Shown here: positions 58,201 through 64,000 of the stretch, in pieces | How positions within the stretch are numbered: position 1 is the first letter of the stretch | Layout: each line of letters starts with the position of its first letter | Source: Providencia rettgeri | GTDB taxonomy: Bacteria; Pseudomonadota; Gammaproteobacteria; Enterobacterales; Enterobacteriaceae | NCBI GenBank assembly: GCA_900455085.1 | Contig: UGTZ01000001.1 | Coordinates: forward strand, 1,146,501 to 1,210,500 | Length of the DNA stretch: 64,000 nucleotides | Reading direction: 5' to 3' | Notes under the pieces: generated by a model | The model's input: only the letters and a program-made list of their open reading frames with translations | What the model was told of the DNA's origin: nothing | Databases searched by the model: none | Program-made: the position numbers and the translations under genes

Positions 58201-58463
58201 TAGCGCAGGAGCATGATGATATAGTACTCGATAATCTAGTTAACAAGCTAAAGGAAAATTACGGATTAATGTATTTATCGACATATTTTAATGAAAGAGC
58301 AAAACGACAGTCAGACTCTACCGATATTATAGATTTATTAACGGATAGAATAAATTTTATGCGTCACATAGAACAATTAAATGTAGATATTATGCTAGAC
58401 GGAAAAAATGAACGAACTGAACTTATACCAATTGGCTTATCAAGCCAAATTAATTTGGCTTGA
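52272..58463 (+). CDS. Large TcdA/TcdB-translocation-type multidomain toxin
   Basis: A 2063-residue protein without an evident signal peptide. Reading along it: (1) residues ~95-230 carry LTGC (C187) with H203 sixteen residues later, resembling the LxGC...His active site of CNF1/BLF1/CheD-type glutamine deamidases; (2) residues ~540-700 carry C562 (DGRCYPLVRAMA), H651 (SQKHAMML) and D670 (FYDPNFG), a papain-like order as in C58 (YopT/LifA) peptidases; (3) from ~870, HVDGMNMGMAVHALIQW leads into a long hydrophobic stretch near 1005-1050 and a beta-rich region, the pattern of the TcdA/TcdB pore-forming domain; (4) ~1300-1850 has repeated aromatic units (YFFSQEENIIWRS, FFYSKEKDRLYRQ, FIFDRNTGKLYSQ); (5) ~1869-1905 a degenerate RTX-like block (SGGEGGDTYEF). 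AAAGGA precedes the ATG. The gene is more AT-rich than its neighbours, suggesting transfer. Family assignments are from memory of motifs; domain 3 is the surest. Confidence 0.8.
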   Translation: MFNNSCLLKNSIYKMDEIKKDNNFLIINTESLLIIRQIKQILLRTVQEMGYDTVNSNLVAQVLRDSRLKSGLFGSMPLKNSPASPDVKNFLADTLSFTRLHAISGDSMTTMGKIPPYGRAHLVKIGPNSYAVEYRYEPSSISPSLAFHTYFLGYNGANQSSITPAYVDIPIQAAEDSFLFTGSLTGCSVIVTKLNETTYRVYHDGRVNSSILYDNVVMAFDYMDYQVPGSDEGLAMAYMYFKDGHWRLLLQKQEYELINGTPIPKLRNNESSMIGYYVDNQFSEKQLEKFNRYRHASQNKLKEIAKEFGINTDQVSDGEYIDGGFSLENSAIKSWVDLNGKVKKKIYDKINQLIKKIDKFKVELSNLKSKSIRSNDENIRIDNLISILEMEKTIKDYYSQKYLSILTESLSVEKSRLWLQIKNKTGIDSVVQVVNEELGNGVTNIALNKEYKLAVMRDRNIANDKFNEGYDNYNKTDIRGFNQEMTSSEMMALYLNPELSVTERGALYRHIQNTIDNEGRHQILENTREINELFKREGSINSRLSPQDFYLPLMGDMSDGRCYPLVRAMAVALEENGPNGSNVLLDKLFLAAASPTDNSSILLKKSLIRLHSNIEAVQSSSSQGNLDLNAIEARLTEGNATKMYALNSQKHAMMLGKIVYEDSVTYYFYDPNFGIFMFESSHKLFSALNKFMINKKMAKLYVALGSDSKPIFELISIDVDGMRNVAVGGGLVVSDLSNTDDLNLVAERRKNTIKFIENQIQITKELNIKASLTILTAERWGDKIERVFNEISEQYQLDETWLPNFSSIEMTEEGKYRIQFINKDIAFRERWIETTDSTLMEFKEYFNENINTFEQSYEFHHSELRRRGGIGNAEHVDGMNMGMAVHALIQWAANKNRQNISSGMSSNLAEALKIHAYVTYSMMAHGAVNDVTKVVKLVKTLWCEEAGITHSAMKTFSSSFARVANEGIGTVFQGAMVGFDIYELTHAENDPQKAVFGTQLAFDSASLLLSGATIGAGIVGATEAAAVFGGVGVIVGGLGIGIVGLARAYAEIGEHAKEVGVYFQHLDDAYSGNGFDYQIDNKSGKRILVPRPLAVFDRIDLRSKKINFDSQYLYRTQPHRSGNGSGRKDFIAWAAYLPYSVVDKKQAINIREGLGYQSKHDIPFQETDTVILPGVPKSYINYSFNLFPGALTRYDYGFNVLRRLEETDKFDYDFYSFPGEYIITRIYHEYVSTKTNIILPINKAHIAVPKISSEWYGKLSYNLSGAGGEYIISINHGVNIKLINDSNFKHNSKWVIDTSLIDGGDPTVEVNDGYLRIGSLNINIDPSALSDQVILVNSEHEVREVDFKNKLIQVIREDGRQWSNKGQSIEQHLNELADKHQLHGNFIVVDDYIYGKKNVGRAFYEVATKRMLFTNSINKIYHSPTLGTIDAEYAYFFSQEENIIWRSNINNGGQLDNNYYLADEKSSPFKVHKLWREHENIYFSLTHHDNNDEIFTKYKIDGKKSELVNIFNSSKLLEYLANSPTKINSSGYHILKMYYNVPNDRYSQNLSEVESDKLDFSTLNLAKIVTIDGKDENGINRRYWLRRDTNTLIKVNLGVNKYTKVVENPADLILVGSLIDYSETEVFFFYSKEKDRLYRQEGLGQDVFDINNPTTKVITQEIYGHSIPITQINTVFNWNGNIIVIRKSGKIQQVNADGSIDIVAFNEHWLKTLDSSNWLSKLDDNYNGTKQAIALLGLRRSDESIIPAWYFDRKFIIAHSLLSEHELQFLGFDSDNQNGFIFDRNTGKLYSQQVVNIDTMRHSFGVINTYMSSNNNIADSIRIYPELVFKNIKKIDNGLMMLTDKNEILYQPENGTKESNKIGASFVIKGTHEADIINPSKIAHVDTLILSGGEGGDTYEFSVDAWKAYRAIIIDNNAKDNAVDDIIIPSVDNWRKMFINRQGNDLIITDIHNDTSLILREVYGSKSKSYRHLMIKIAQEHDDIVLDNLVNKLKENYGLMYLSTYFNERAKRQSDSTDIIDLLTDRINFMRHIEQLNVDIMLDGKNERTELIPIGLSSQINLA

Positions 58464-58527
58464 TTTTTTATTTTTGTCCACTGGGATGATGTATTAGAGC
58501 GCATTATAGGAATCAGCATTTAGATAA

Positions 58528-58556
58528 AAAAAGAGCCACAATTAGTGGCTCTTTTT
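58528..58556. terminator. Bidirectional terminator between toxin and acrB
   Basis: A 12-bp perfect stem AAAAAGAGCCAC / GTGGCTCTTTTT with an AATTA loop, serving both convergent genes. Confidence 0.93.
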
Positions 58557-58571
58557 GTCATTCATCAGCGT

Positions 58572-61500
58572 TTATTGAGCTGTTGGTGGGTGACTGTGTT
58601 CCACGTCCTCTGATTTCTTCGAGAAACGGCGACGGATCACCACGAAGAATACAGGAACGAAGAAGATAGCCAGCGAGGTTGCTGCGAACATGCCTCCAAG
58701 AACACCAGTACCTACTGAGTTCTGGGATGCAGAACCTGCACCATTACTAAATACCAGTGGGATAACACCTAACATAAATGCTAGAGATGTCATCAGAATT
58801 GGTCGTAAACGCATTTTAACTGCATTCAGTGTTGCTTCGACTAACCCTTTTCCTTCTTTTTCCATCAAGTCTTTGGCGAATTCAACAATCAATATTGCGT
58901 TTTTCGCCGATAGCCCAATGGTGGTTAAGAGGCCCACTTTAAAGTAAACGTCATTGTCTAAACCGCGAACACTGGTGAACAATAACGCACCAATAATACC
59001 TAATGGAACCACTAACATAACTGAGAATGGAACAGACCAGCTTTCATATAGAGCAGCCAGACACAGGAATACCACTATCAAAGAAATCGCATACAGTGCA
59101 GGGGCTTGGTTACCTGCTAAACGTTCTTGATAAGACATACCCGTCCACTCGTAACCAATTCCTTCAGGCAGGTTTTCAGTGGTGAGTTTTTCCATTAACA
59201 GCATCGCATCACCCGTACTTTGTCCCGGAGCTGCTTGGCCTTGAATATTCATCGCAGGGACACCGTTATAACGTTCTAAACGTGGTGAACCATACTTCCA
59301 AGGATCTTTGGATTCGTCCATAAATGCAGAGAACGGAACCATTTTACCTTGGTTATTACGAACATACAGGTTACTGATGTCAGAAGGTAACATACGGCTT
59401 TCTGCGTCACCTTGTACGTAAACTTTCTTCACACGACCACGGTCGATAAAGTCATTCACGTAGCTTCCACCAAACATAGAACTCAATGTTGCGTTGATAT
59501 CACTGATAGCGACACCTTGAGCCTGTGCTTTTTGTTGGTCAATATAAATACGGTATTGCGAGGTATCATCCTGACCATTTGGGCGAACACCTTGAAGCAT
59601 TTCTGGGTGCTGAGCCGCCAATCCTAGCAACTGGTTACGGGCTTGCATCAGTTTATCATGCCCCAAGTTACCTTTATCAACTAACTCAAAGTCAAACCCG
59701 TCTGCGGTACCTAACTCAACAATTGCGGGTAGGTTAAAGGCGTAAATCAATGCCTCTTGTTTTTTTGACAGTGCGATATTCGCACGCTGTACAATCGCAT
59801 CAACGTGGTTTTCATCGCCTTTACGTTCGCTCCAATTTTTCAGAACGACGAAAGCGAGACCCATATTTTGGCCTTGACCTGCGAAGCTAAAGCCCCCAAC
59901 GGTAAAGACCGATTCAACGTTTTTAGCTTCTTCGGTATGGTAGTAGTTATTCACTTCATCCAGTACCGCTTGGGTTTGTTCTTGCGTTGATCCCGGTGGT
60001 AATTGGATCATTGACAAGAATACCCCCTGGTCTTCCGCCGGTAAGAAGGAAGACGGTAAGCGAACGAACATGAACGCCATACCAACCACTAACAGCAGGT
60101 AAATGACGAGATAACGACCAGTACCGTTAAGCATACGGCTTACACTGTCGGTGTAGTGGTGTGCTTGTTTTTCAAATGTACGGTTAAACCACCCAAAGAA
60201 CCCTTTCTGGCTACCATGGCTGCCTTTTTCAATTGGCTTCAACATGGTGGCGCACAGTGCTGGCGTTAAGATCATCGCAACCAGTACTGATAAGATCATG
60301 GAGGATACAATGGTAATTGAGAACTGACGGTAAATTGCCCCTGTAGAACCCCCAAAGAAGGCCATAGGGATGAATACCGCAGACAGCACCATTGCAATAC
60401 CGACTAACGCACCTTGGATTTGACCCATTGATTTTTTGGTCGCTTCTTTTGGTGATAAGCCTTCTTCTTGCATAACACGCTCAACGTTCTCAACAACAAC
60501 GATGGCGTCATCGACGAGAAGCCCGATGGCGAGTACCATCGCGAACATGGTCAACGTGTTTATGGAATAACCAAATGCCGACAAGATAGCAAAAGTACCT
60601 AACAATACGACAGGTACTGCAATCGTTGGTATCAGTGTTGCACGGATGTTTTGTAGGAACAAATACATTACAACAACAACCAGCATGATTGCTTCTACTA
60701 ACGTTTTAACCACTTCGTTAATTGAAATTTTAACGAATGGGGTTGTATCGTATGGATAAACAATCTCTAACCCTTGAGGGAAGAAAGGTTTCATTTCCTC
60801 AAGCGCGGCACGAACGTTATTAGACGTATCTAATGCGTTCGCTCCCGTTGCCAGTTTAATACCGATACCTGCTGCTGGCTTACCATTAAAGCGGGCAATC
60901 GTACTATAGTTTTCAGCACCTAATTGGACCTCAGCAACATCCTTAATACGTACTTGTGAACCATCTTGGTTTACACGTAATAAAATATTGCTAAATTCTT
61001 CAGGGCTATTTAATCGTGTCTGCGCAATGATAGAAACGTTTAAACGCTGATTTGCTACAGATGGTGAACCACCGAGTTGTCCTGCTGCGACTTGGTTATT
61101 TTGAACCTTGATCGCATTAATGACATCTGTGGTGGTCATGTTGTACTTAACAAGTTGCTCTGGTTTTAGCCAAATACGCATTGCATATTGGGTACCGAAC
61201 AGTTGAGTTTCACCTACACCGTTAACTCGGCTAAGTGGGTCTTTAATATTTGACCCTACATAGTCGGCAATATCATATTGCCCCATTGAGCCATCGTTAG
61301 AAACGAAACCCGCAACCATTAAGAATGAACTAGTTGATTTATCGACACTAATACCTTGTTGCTGAACTTCTTGTGGCAACAATGGCATCGCCAGTTGCAA
61401 TTTGTTTTGCACTTGTACTTGCGCGATATCACCATCAGTTCCTGCTTCAAATGTCAGCGTAATGCTAGCAGAACCTGATGAATCACTGCTCGATGACATA

Positions 61501-61730
61501 TATACCAAGTTATCGATACCGTTCATGTTCTGTTCGATAACCTGCGTTACTGTATTTTGTACCGTCTCAGCATCCGCTCCCGGATAGTTAGCTGAAATAG
61601 AAACAGCCGGTGGCGCGATGGTCGGGTACTGCGAAACAGGTAACTGGATAATTGCCAACAGACCAGCAAGCATGGTGATAATAGCAATTACCCACGCAAA
61701 AATTGGTCTTTCTATAAAAAACTTAGGCAT
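58572..61730 (-). CDS. acrB: RND efflux pump AcrB
   Basis: A 1052-residue inner-membrane RND transporter, trimeric and proton driven, exporting drugs, dyes and bile salts through AcrA and TolC. Twelve helices and two large periplasmic loops are evident. The proton-relay aspartates are in GLLVDDAIVVVENVE near residue 405, and the lysine in the LSAKNAILIVEFAK segment near 940. The N-terminus MPKFFIERPIFAWVIAI is typical of HAE1 pumps. It lies 15 bases after acrA in one operon. tolC is not in the window. Confidence 0.97.
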   Translation of the reverse strand: MPKFFIERPIFAWVIAIITMLAGLLAIIQLPVSQYPTIAPPAVSISANYPGADAETVQNTVTQVIEQNMNGIDNLVYMSSSSDSSGSASITLTFEAGTDGDIAQVQVQNKLQLAMPLLPQEVQQQGISVDKSTSSFLMVAGFVSNDGSMGQYDIADYVGSNIKDPLSRVNGVGETQLFGTQYAMRIWLKPEQLVKYNMTTTDVINAIKVQNNQVAAGQLGGSPSVANQRLNVSIIAQTRLNSPEEFSNILLRVNQDGSQVRIKDVAEVQLGAENYSTIARFNGKPAAGIGIKLATGANALDTSNNVRAALEEMKPFFPQGLEIVYPYDTTPFVKISINEVVKTLVEAIMLVVVVMYLFLQNIRATLIPTIAVPVVLLGTFAILSAFGYSINTLTMFAMVLAIGLLVDDAIVVVENVERVMQEEGLSPKEATKKSMGQIQGALVGIAMVLSAVFIPMAFFGGSTGAIYRQFSITIVSSMILSVLVAMILTPALCATMLKPIEKGSHGSQKGFFGWFNRTFEKQAHHYTDSVSRMLNGTGRYLVIYLLLVVGMAFMFVRLPSSFLPAEDQGVFLSMIQLPPGSTQEQTQAVLDEVNNYYHTEEAKNVESVFTVGGFSFAGQGQNMGLAFVVLKNWSERKGDENHVDAIVQRANIALSKKQEALIYAFNLPAIVELGTADGFDFELVDKGNLGHDKLMQARNQLLGLAAQHPEMLQGVRPNGQDDTSQYRIYIDQQKAQAQGVAISDINATLSSMFGGSYVNDFIDRGRVKKVYVQGDAESRMLPSDISNLYVRNNQGKMVPFSAFMDESKDPWKYGSPRLERYNGVPAMNIQGQAAPGQSTGDAMLLMEKLTTENLPEGIGYEWTGMSYQERLAGNQAPALYAISLIVVFLCLAALYESWSVPFSVMLVVPLGIIGALLFTSVRGLDNDVYFKVGLLTTIGLSAKNAILIVEFAKDLMEKEGKGLVEATLNAVKMRLRPILMTSLAFMLGVIPLVFSNGAGSASQNSVGTGVLGGMFAATSLAIFFVPVFFVVIRRRFSKKSEDVEHSHPPTAQ

Positions 61731-61745
61731 TAATCAGCCGCTCCC

Positions 61746-62933
61746 TTATTTAGACTTTTCTTCAGGTTTTGCCTGATTGTCTATGGATTGCGTTTCTAAG
61801 TTTGCTTCCTTAGGATTCACAACAATTCCTGGTTTGATTTTTTGTAAGCCGATGACAATGACACGATCACCTGCTTTTAGACCTTCAGTTACCAGCCATT
61901 TGTTGCCAACTGCTTGTCCTGCTTTAACTTTTCTGACTTCAACTTTATTCTCAGCGTCAACAACCATGACTTGAGAAGTTCCTTGAGCCGTACGAGATAA
62001 ACCTTGTTGCGGAACTAGAATCGCATTATCAATAACACCATCTTCTAATACAGCACGAACAAACATACCTGGAAGTAATTCTTTGTTCGGGTTAGGGAAC
62101 ATGGCTCTCATCGTGATAGACCCTGTTGTTTCATCAACAGTGACATCAGAGAATTCCAGAACACCTTTTTGTGCGTATTCTTGACCGTTGTTGTTGATCA
62201 AGCTGACAGGTGCTTTTCCTGATTCCCGCTGTACAGCGCCTTTCGCTATCTCATTTTTGAGGCGTAAGAAATCGTCACTTGATTGTGTTACGTCAACATA
62301 GATAGGATCAAGTTGCTGAACACGCATTAATTCAGTGGTTTGCCCTGTTGATACTAAAGCCCCTTCAGTCACATTCGATTTGCCAGTACGGCCGCTAATC
62401 GGTGCAGTCACTTTGGTATAATTCAGGTTGATACGTGCAGTTTCAACCGCCGCTTCAGCCGCTTTGACGGCAGCGAGTGCTTGCGCATAGGTTGACGTTG
62501 CTTGGTCGTATTCCTGACGACTAATGTAATTAGTCCCTAACAATGGTTTATAACGCTTCACCGTTAATGCAGCCAGATTCGCATTAGCTTGTGCTTTTGC
62601 TAGCTCCGCTTTTGCGCTGTCATAGGTTGCTTGGAATGGTGCCGGGTCAATTTGGTATAAAGATGTCCCTGCTTCTACGTCGCTACCTTCTTTATAGTTG
62701 CGCTTCAATATGATGCCACTAACCTGAGGACGAACCTCGGCAACACGAAATGCGGATGTTCGGCCTGGTAACTCGGTTTTGAGCGTCAGAGGTTCGGCTT
62801 TAAGCGTAACAATTCCTACTTCAGGCGCCGGGCGTTCTCCGCCACCTTGTTGTTCATCGTTACAACCGGATAGAGCCAAGCCACCTGAAAGAACTAACAG
62901 AGCCAGAGGTAACACCCCTCTGTTTTTTCGCAT
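61746..62933 (-). CDS. acrA: Efflux periplasmic adaptor AcrA
   Basis: A 395-residue membrane-fusion lipoprotein linking AcrB to TolC. The lipobox LSGC puts the acylated cysteine at C24. The lipoyl/hairpin region includes AEVRPQVSGIILKRNY, a coiled-coil stretch (KAELAKAQANANLAA... through AAVKAAEAAVETARINL) and the TKVTAPISGRTGKS return strand. It is the first gene of acrAB, divergent from acrR across 134 bases that contain the AcrR operator. Confidence 0.96.
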   Translation of the reverse strand: MRKNRGVLPLALLVLSGGLALSGCNDEQQGGGERPAPEVGIVTLKAEPLTLKTELPGRTSAFRVAEVRPQVSGIILKRNYKEGSDVEAGTSLYQIDPAPFQATYDSAKAELAKAQANANLAALTVKRYKPLLGTNYISRQEYDQATSTYAQALAAVKAAEAAVETARINLNYTKVTAPISGRTGKSNVTEGALVSTGQTTELMRVQQLDPIYVDVTQSSDDFLRLKNEIAKGAVQRESGKAPVSLINNNGQEYAQKGVLEFSDVTVDETTGSITMRAMFPNPNKELLPGMFVRAVLEDGVIDNAILVPQQGLSRTAQGTSQVMVVDAENKVEVRKVKAGQAVGNKWLVTEGLKAGDRVIVIGLQKIKPGIVVNPKEANLETQSIDNQAKPEEKSK

Positions 62934-63018
62934 AAGTTAACCTCAATTAATCAATATGAGTTCAAAACAAAAATAAGAAAAATGGTAAACAATATGATTT
63001 ATCACTGTGCTATAGTAC

Positions 63019-63040
63019 AAACATACACGAATGTATGTAA
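63019..63040. promoter_or_regulatory. AcrR-type operator
   Basis: ACATAC-N6-GTATGT (63021-63038) within AACATACACGAATGTATGTAA closely resembles the E. coli acrAB operator (TACATACATTTGTGAATGTATGTA). It sits between the divergent acrA and acrR, 30 bases before acrR, so it can control both. Confidence 0.85.
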
Positions 63041-63067
63041 ATCAGCTTTCGATAGAAACGGGTCACA

Positions 63068-63718
63068 ATGGCACGAAAAACTAAACAACAGGCTGAAGAA
63101 ACCCGTCAGGAAATATTAGATGCTGCCATCAAAACATTCTCTGAACGAGGAGTTTCTGCCACATCATTAGCCGATATTGCAAAAGCAGCGGGGGTTACCC
63201 GAGGTGCAATATATTGGCATTTCAAAAACAAAGTTGATCTCTTTTATCAAGCTTGTGAATTTGGTGATAACCAAATAGTACAAGCTGAAGAATATTATCG
63301 TTCTAAATATACCAACGATCCACTTTCAATACTAAGAGAATTATTAGTTTATATTTTGACTGATTTTATTGAAAGCCCTAAAAACCGCGCTTTGATGGAA
63401 ATTTTCTTTTTGAAGTGCGAATTAGTTGGCGAAATGGCAGAGTTAGTTGATTTTAAACGCGCTAATTACGTCGCAAGCCAATGCCGAATTGTGGATAACT
63501 TGACCGCCTGTATTGATGCGGGGCAGCTTCCAGCAGACCTTGATGTGGAGTGTGCCGCGATTATGATCCGTTCATTAATGTCTGGTTTGTTAGAAAACTG
63601 GCTACTCCAATCAGAAAATTTTAATATTAATCAACATACAATTACATTGGTTGATACACTATTAGAAACACTAAAATGTAATACCGCGATCCGGTTAAAA
63701 CCCATTCAAACTGAATAA
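63068..63718 (+). CDS. acrR: AcrAB repressor AcrR
   Basis: A 216-residue TetR-family repressor of acrAB. The N-terminus MARKTKQQAEETRQEILDAA and helix-turn-helix SLADIAKAAGVTRGAIYWHF (residues ~33-52) match AcrR, as does the ligand-domain segment MEIFFLKCELVGEM. The gene is divergent from acrAB and the operator lies just upstream, giving autoregulation. The C-terminal tail differs from E. coli, as is usual for the family. Confidence 0.95.
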   Translation: MARKTKQQAEETRQEILDAAIKTFSERGVSATSLADIAKAAGVTRGAIYWHFKNKVDLFYQACEFGDNQIVQAEEYYRSKYTNDPLSILRELLVYILTDFIESPKNRALMEIFFLKCELVGEMAELVDFKRANYVASQCRIVDNLTACIDAGQLPADLDVECAAIMIRSLMSGLLENWLLQSENFNINQHTITLVDTLLETLKCNTAIRLKPIQTE

Positions 63719-63730
63719 GTGGAGTCCGAC

Positions 63731-64000
63731 ATGACCTCTATCTTGATTATTGCCAATGGAGCACCTTACGGCAGTGAAACATTGTTCAACTCATTGCGAT
63801 TAGCGATAACGTTAAAAGAGCAAGAGCCACAACTAGATCTGAAAATTTTCCTGATGTCAGATGCCGTGACAGCAGGTTTAGCGGCTCAAAAGCCTAAAGA
63901 AGGCTACAACCTTCAACAAATGTTAGAGATTTTAACAGCACAAAATGTTCCCGTTAAATTATGTAAAACTTGTACAGATGCCCGTGGTGTGAGTGAATTA
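63731..64000 (+). CDS. ychN: DsrE-family protein YchN, 3' end outside window
   Basis: The first 90 residues of a protein matching E. coli YchN (117 residues): IIANGAPYGSETLFNSLRLA at the start, FLMSDAVTAGLAAQKP, GYNLQQMLEILTAQNVPV and KLCKTCTDARGVSEL. The DsrE/F family includes sulfur-relay proteins; the CKTC cysteine pair near residues 80-83 is the likely reactive site. GGAG lies six bases before the ATG. It starts 12 bases after acrR, so it may be cotranscribed with it. Confidence 0.9.
   Translation, partial: MTSILIIANGAPYGSETLFNSLRLAITLKEQEPQLDLKIFLMSDAVTAGLAAQKPKEGYNLQQMLEILTAQNVPVKLCKTCTDARGVSEL

Overview
The window is chromosomal DNA from a gammaproteobacterium of the order Enterobacterales. 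It is most likely Providencia or a close relative in the Morganellaceae. This is inferred from the AT-rich base composition, E. coli-like proteins and local gene order (yacC-cueO-hpt-can-yadGH-panDCB-folK-pcnB-dksA-sfsA-hrpB-mrcB-hemL-erpA-btuF-mtnN-dgt, then rlmD-relA-mazG-pyrG-eno, then acrBA/acrR), and many ERIC-type intergenic repeats. There are no rRNA or tRNA genes, CRISPR arrays, insertion sequences or phage genes that I can see.

Layout. 1-6.8 kb: the end of rarD, purT under a PurR-like operator, a WG-repeat-like secreted protein, and the pyruvate-transporter cluster btsT-yjiX-yjiA. 6.8-12.1 kb: repeats, L-cysteine desulfidase (cyuA), a MATE pump, meso-diaminopimelate dehydrogenase and a frameshifted membrane protein. 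12.1-16.5 kb: a small accessory cluster with a TetR regulator, two tandem palindromic operators, a Tm-1-like ATP-binding protein, a PEP-hydrolase-like TIM barrel (frameshifted) and an AbrB-family membrane protein (in-frame amber stop). 16.5-50 kb: a conserved backbone covering copper oxidase, purine salvage, carbonic anhydrase, pantothenate and folate synthesis, RNA polyadenylation, the stringent response (dksA, relA), peptidoglycan synthesis, haem and Fe-S assembly, B12 uptake, nucleotide pools (dgt, mazG, pyrG), enolase and a DASS carboxylate transporter. 50-58.5 kb: an AT-rich virulence island. 58.5-64 kb: the AcrAB efflux pump with its repressor, and the start of ychN.

The most interesting region is 50.25-58.46 kb. 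It holds a divergent pair: a 309-residue protein that is little more than a two-partner-secretion (TPS) domain, and a 2063-residue toxin. I read the toxin as having an N-terminal LxGC...H motif like the CNF1/BLF1/CheD deamidase fold, a papain-like Cys-His-Asp region like C58 peptidases, and a TcdA/TcdB-type pore-forming/translocation region. Between the two genes lie a decayed toxin fragment, with both putative deamidase catalytic residues lost, and a decayed copy of the 3' end of the TPS gene. The order and orientation fit a tandem duplication of the whole divergent cassette, with each copy keeping one intact gene.

Six genes (an unknown membrane protein, the PEP-hydrolase-like gene, cueO, yadG, sfsA and hrpB) are each broken by what looks like a single-base indel, several of them in homopolymers, and one (the AbrB-family gene) by an in-frame TAG. 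Some of these are probably sequence errors and should be checked before any loss of function is assumed.

ERIC-like elements are frequent. I count eleven copies, including a perfect-period 126-bp triplet, and several begin at or beside stop codons. pcnB appears to use the rare AUU start codon, as in E. coli.
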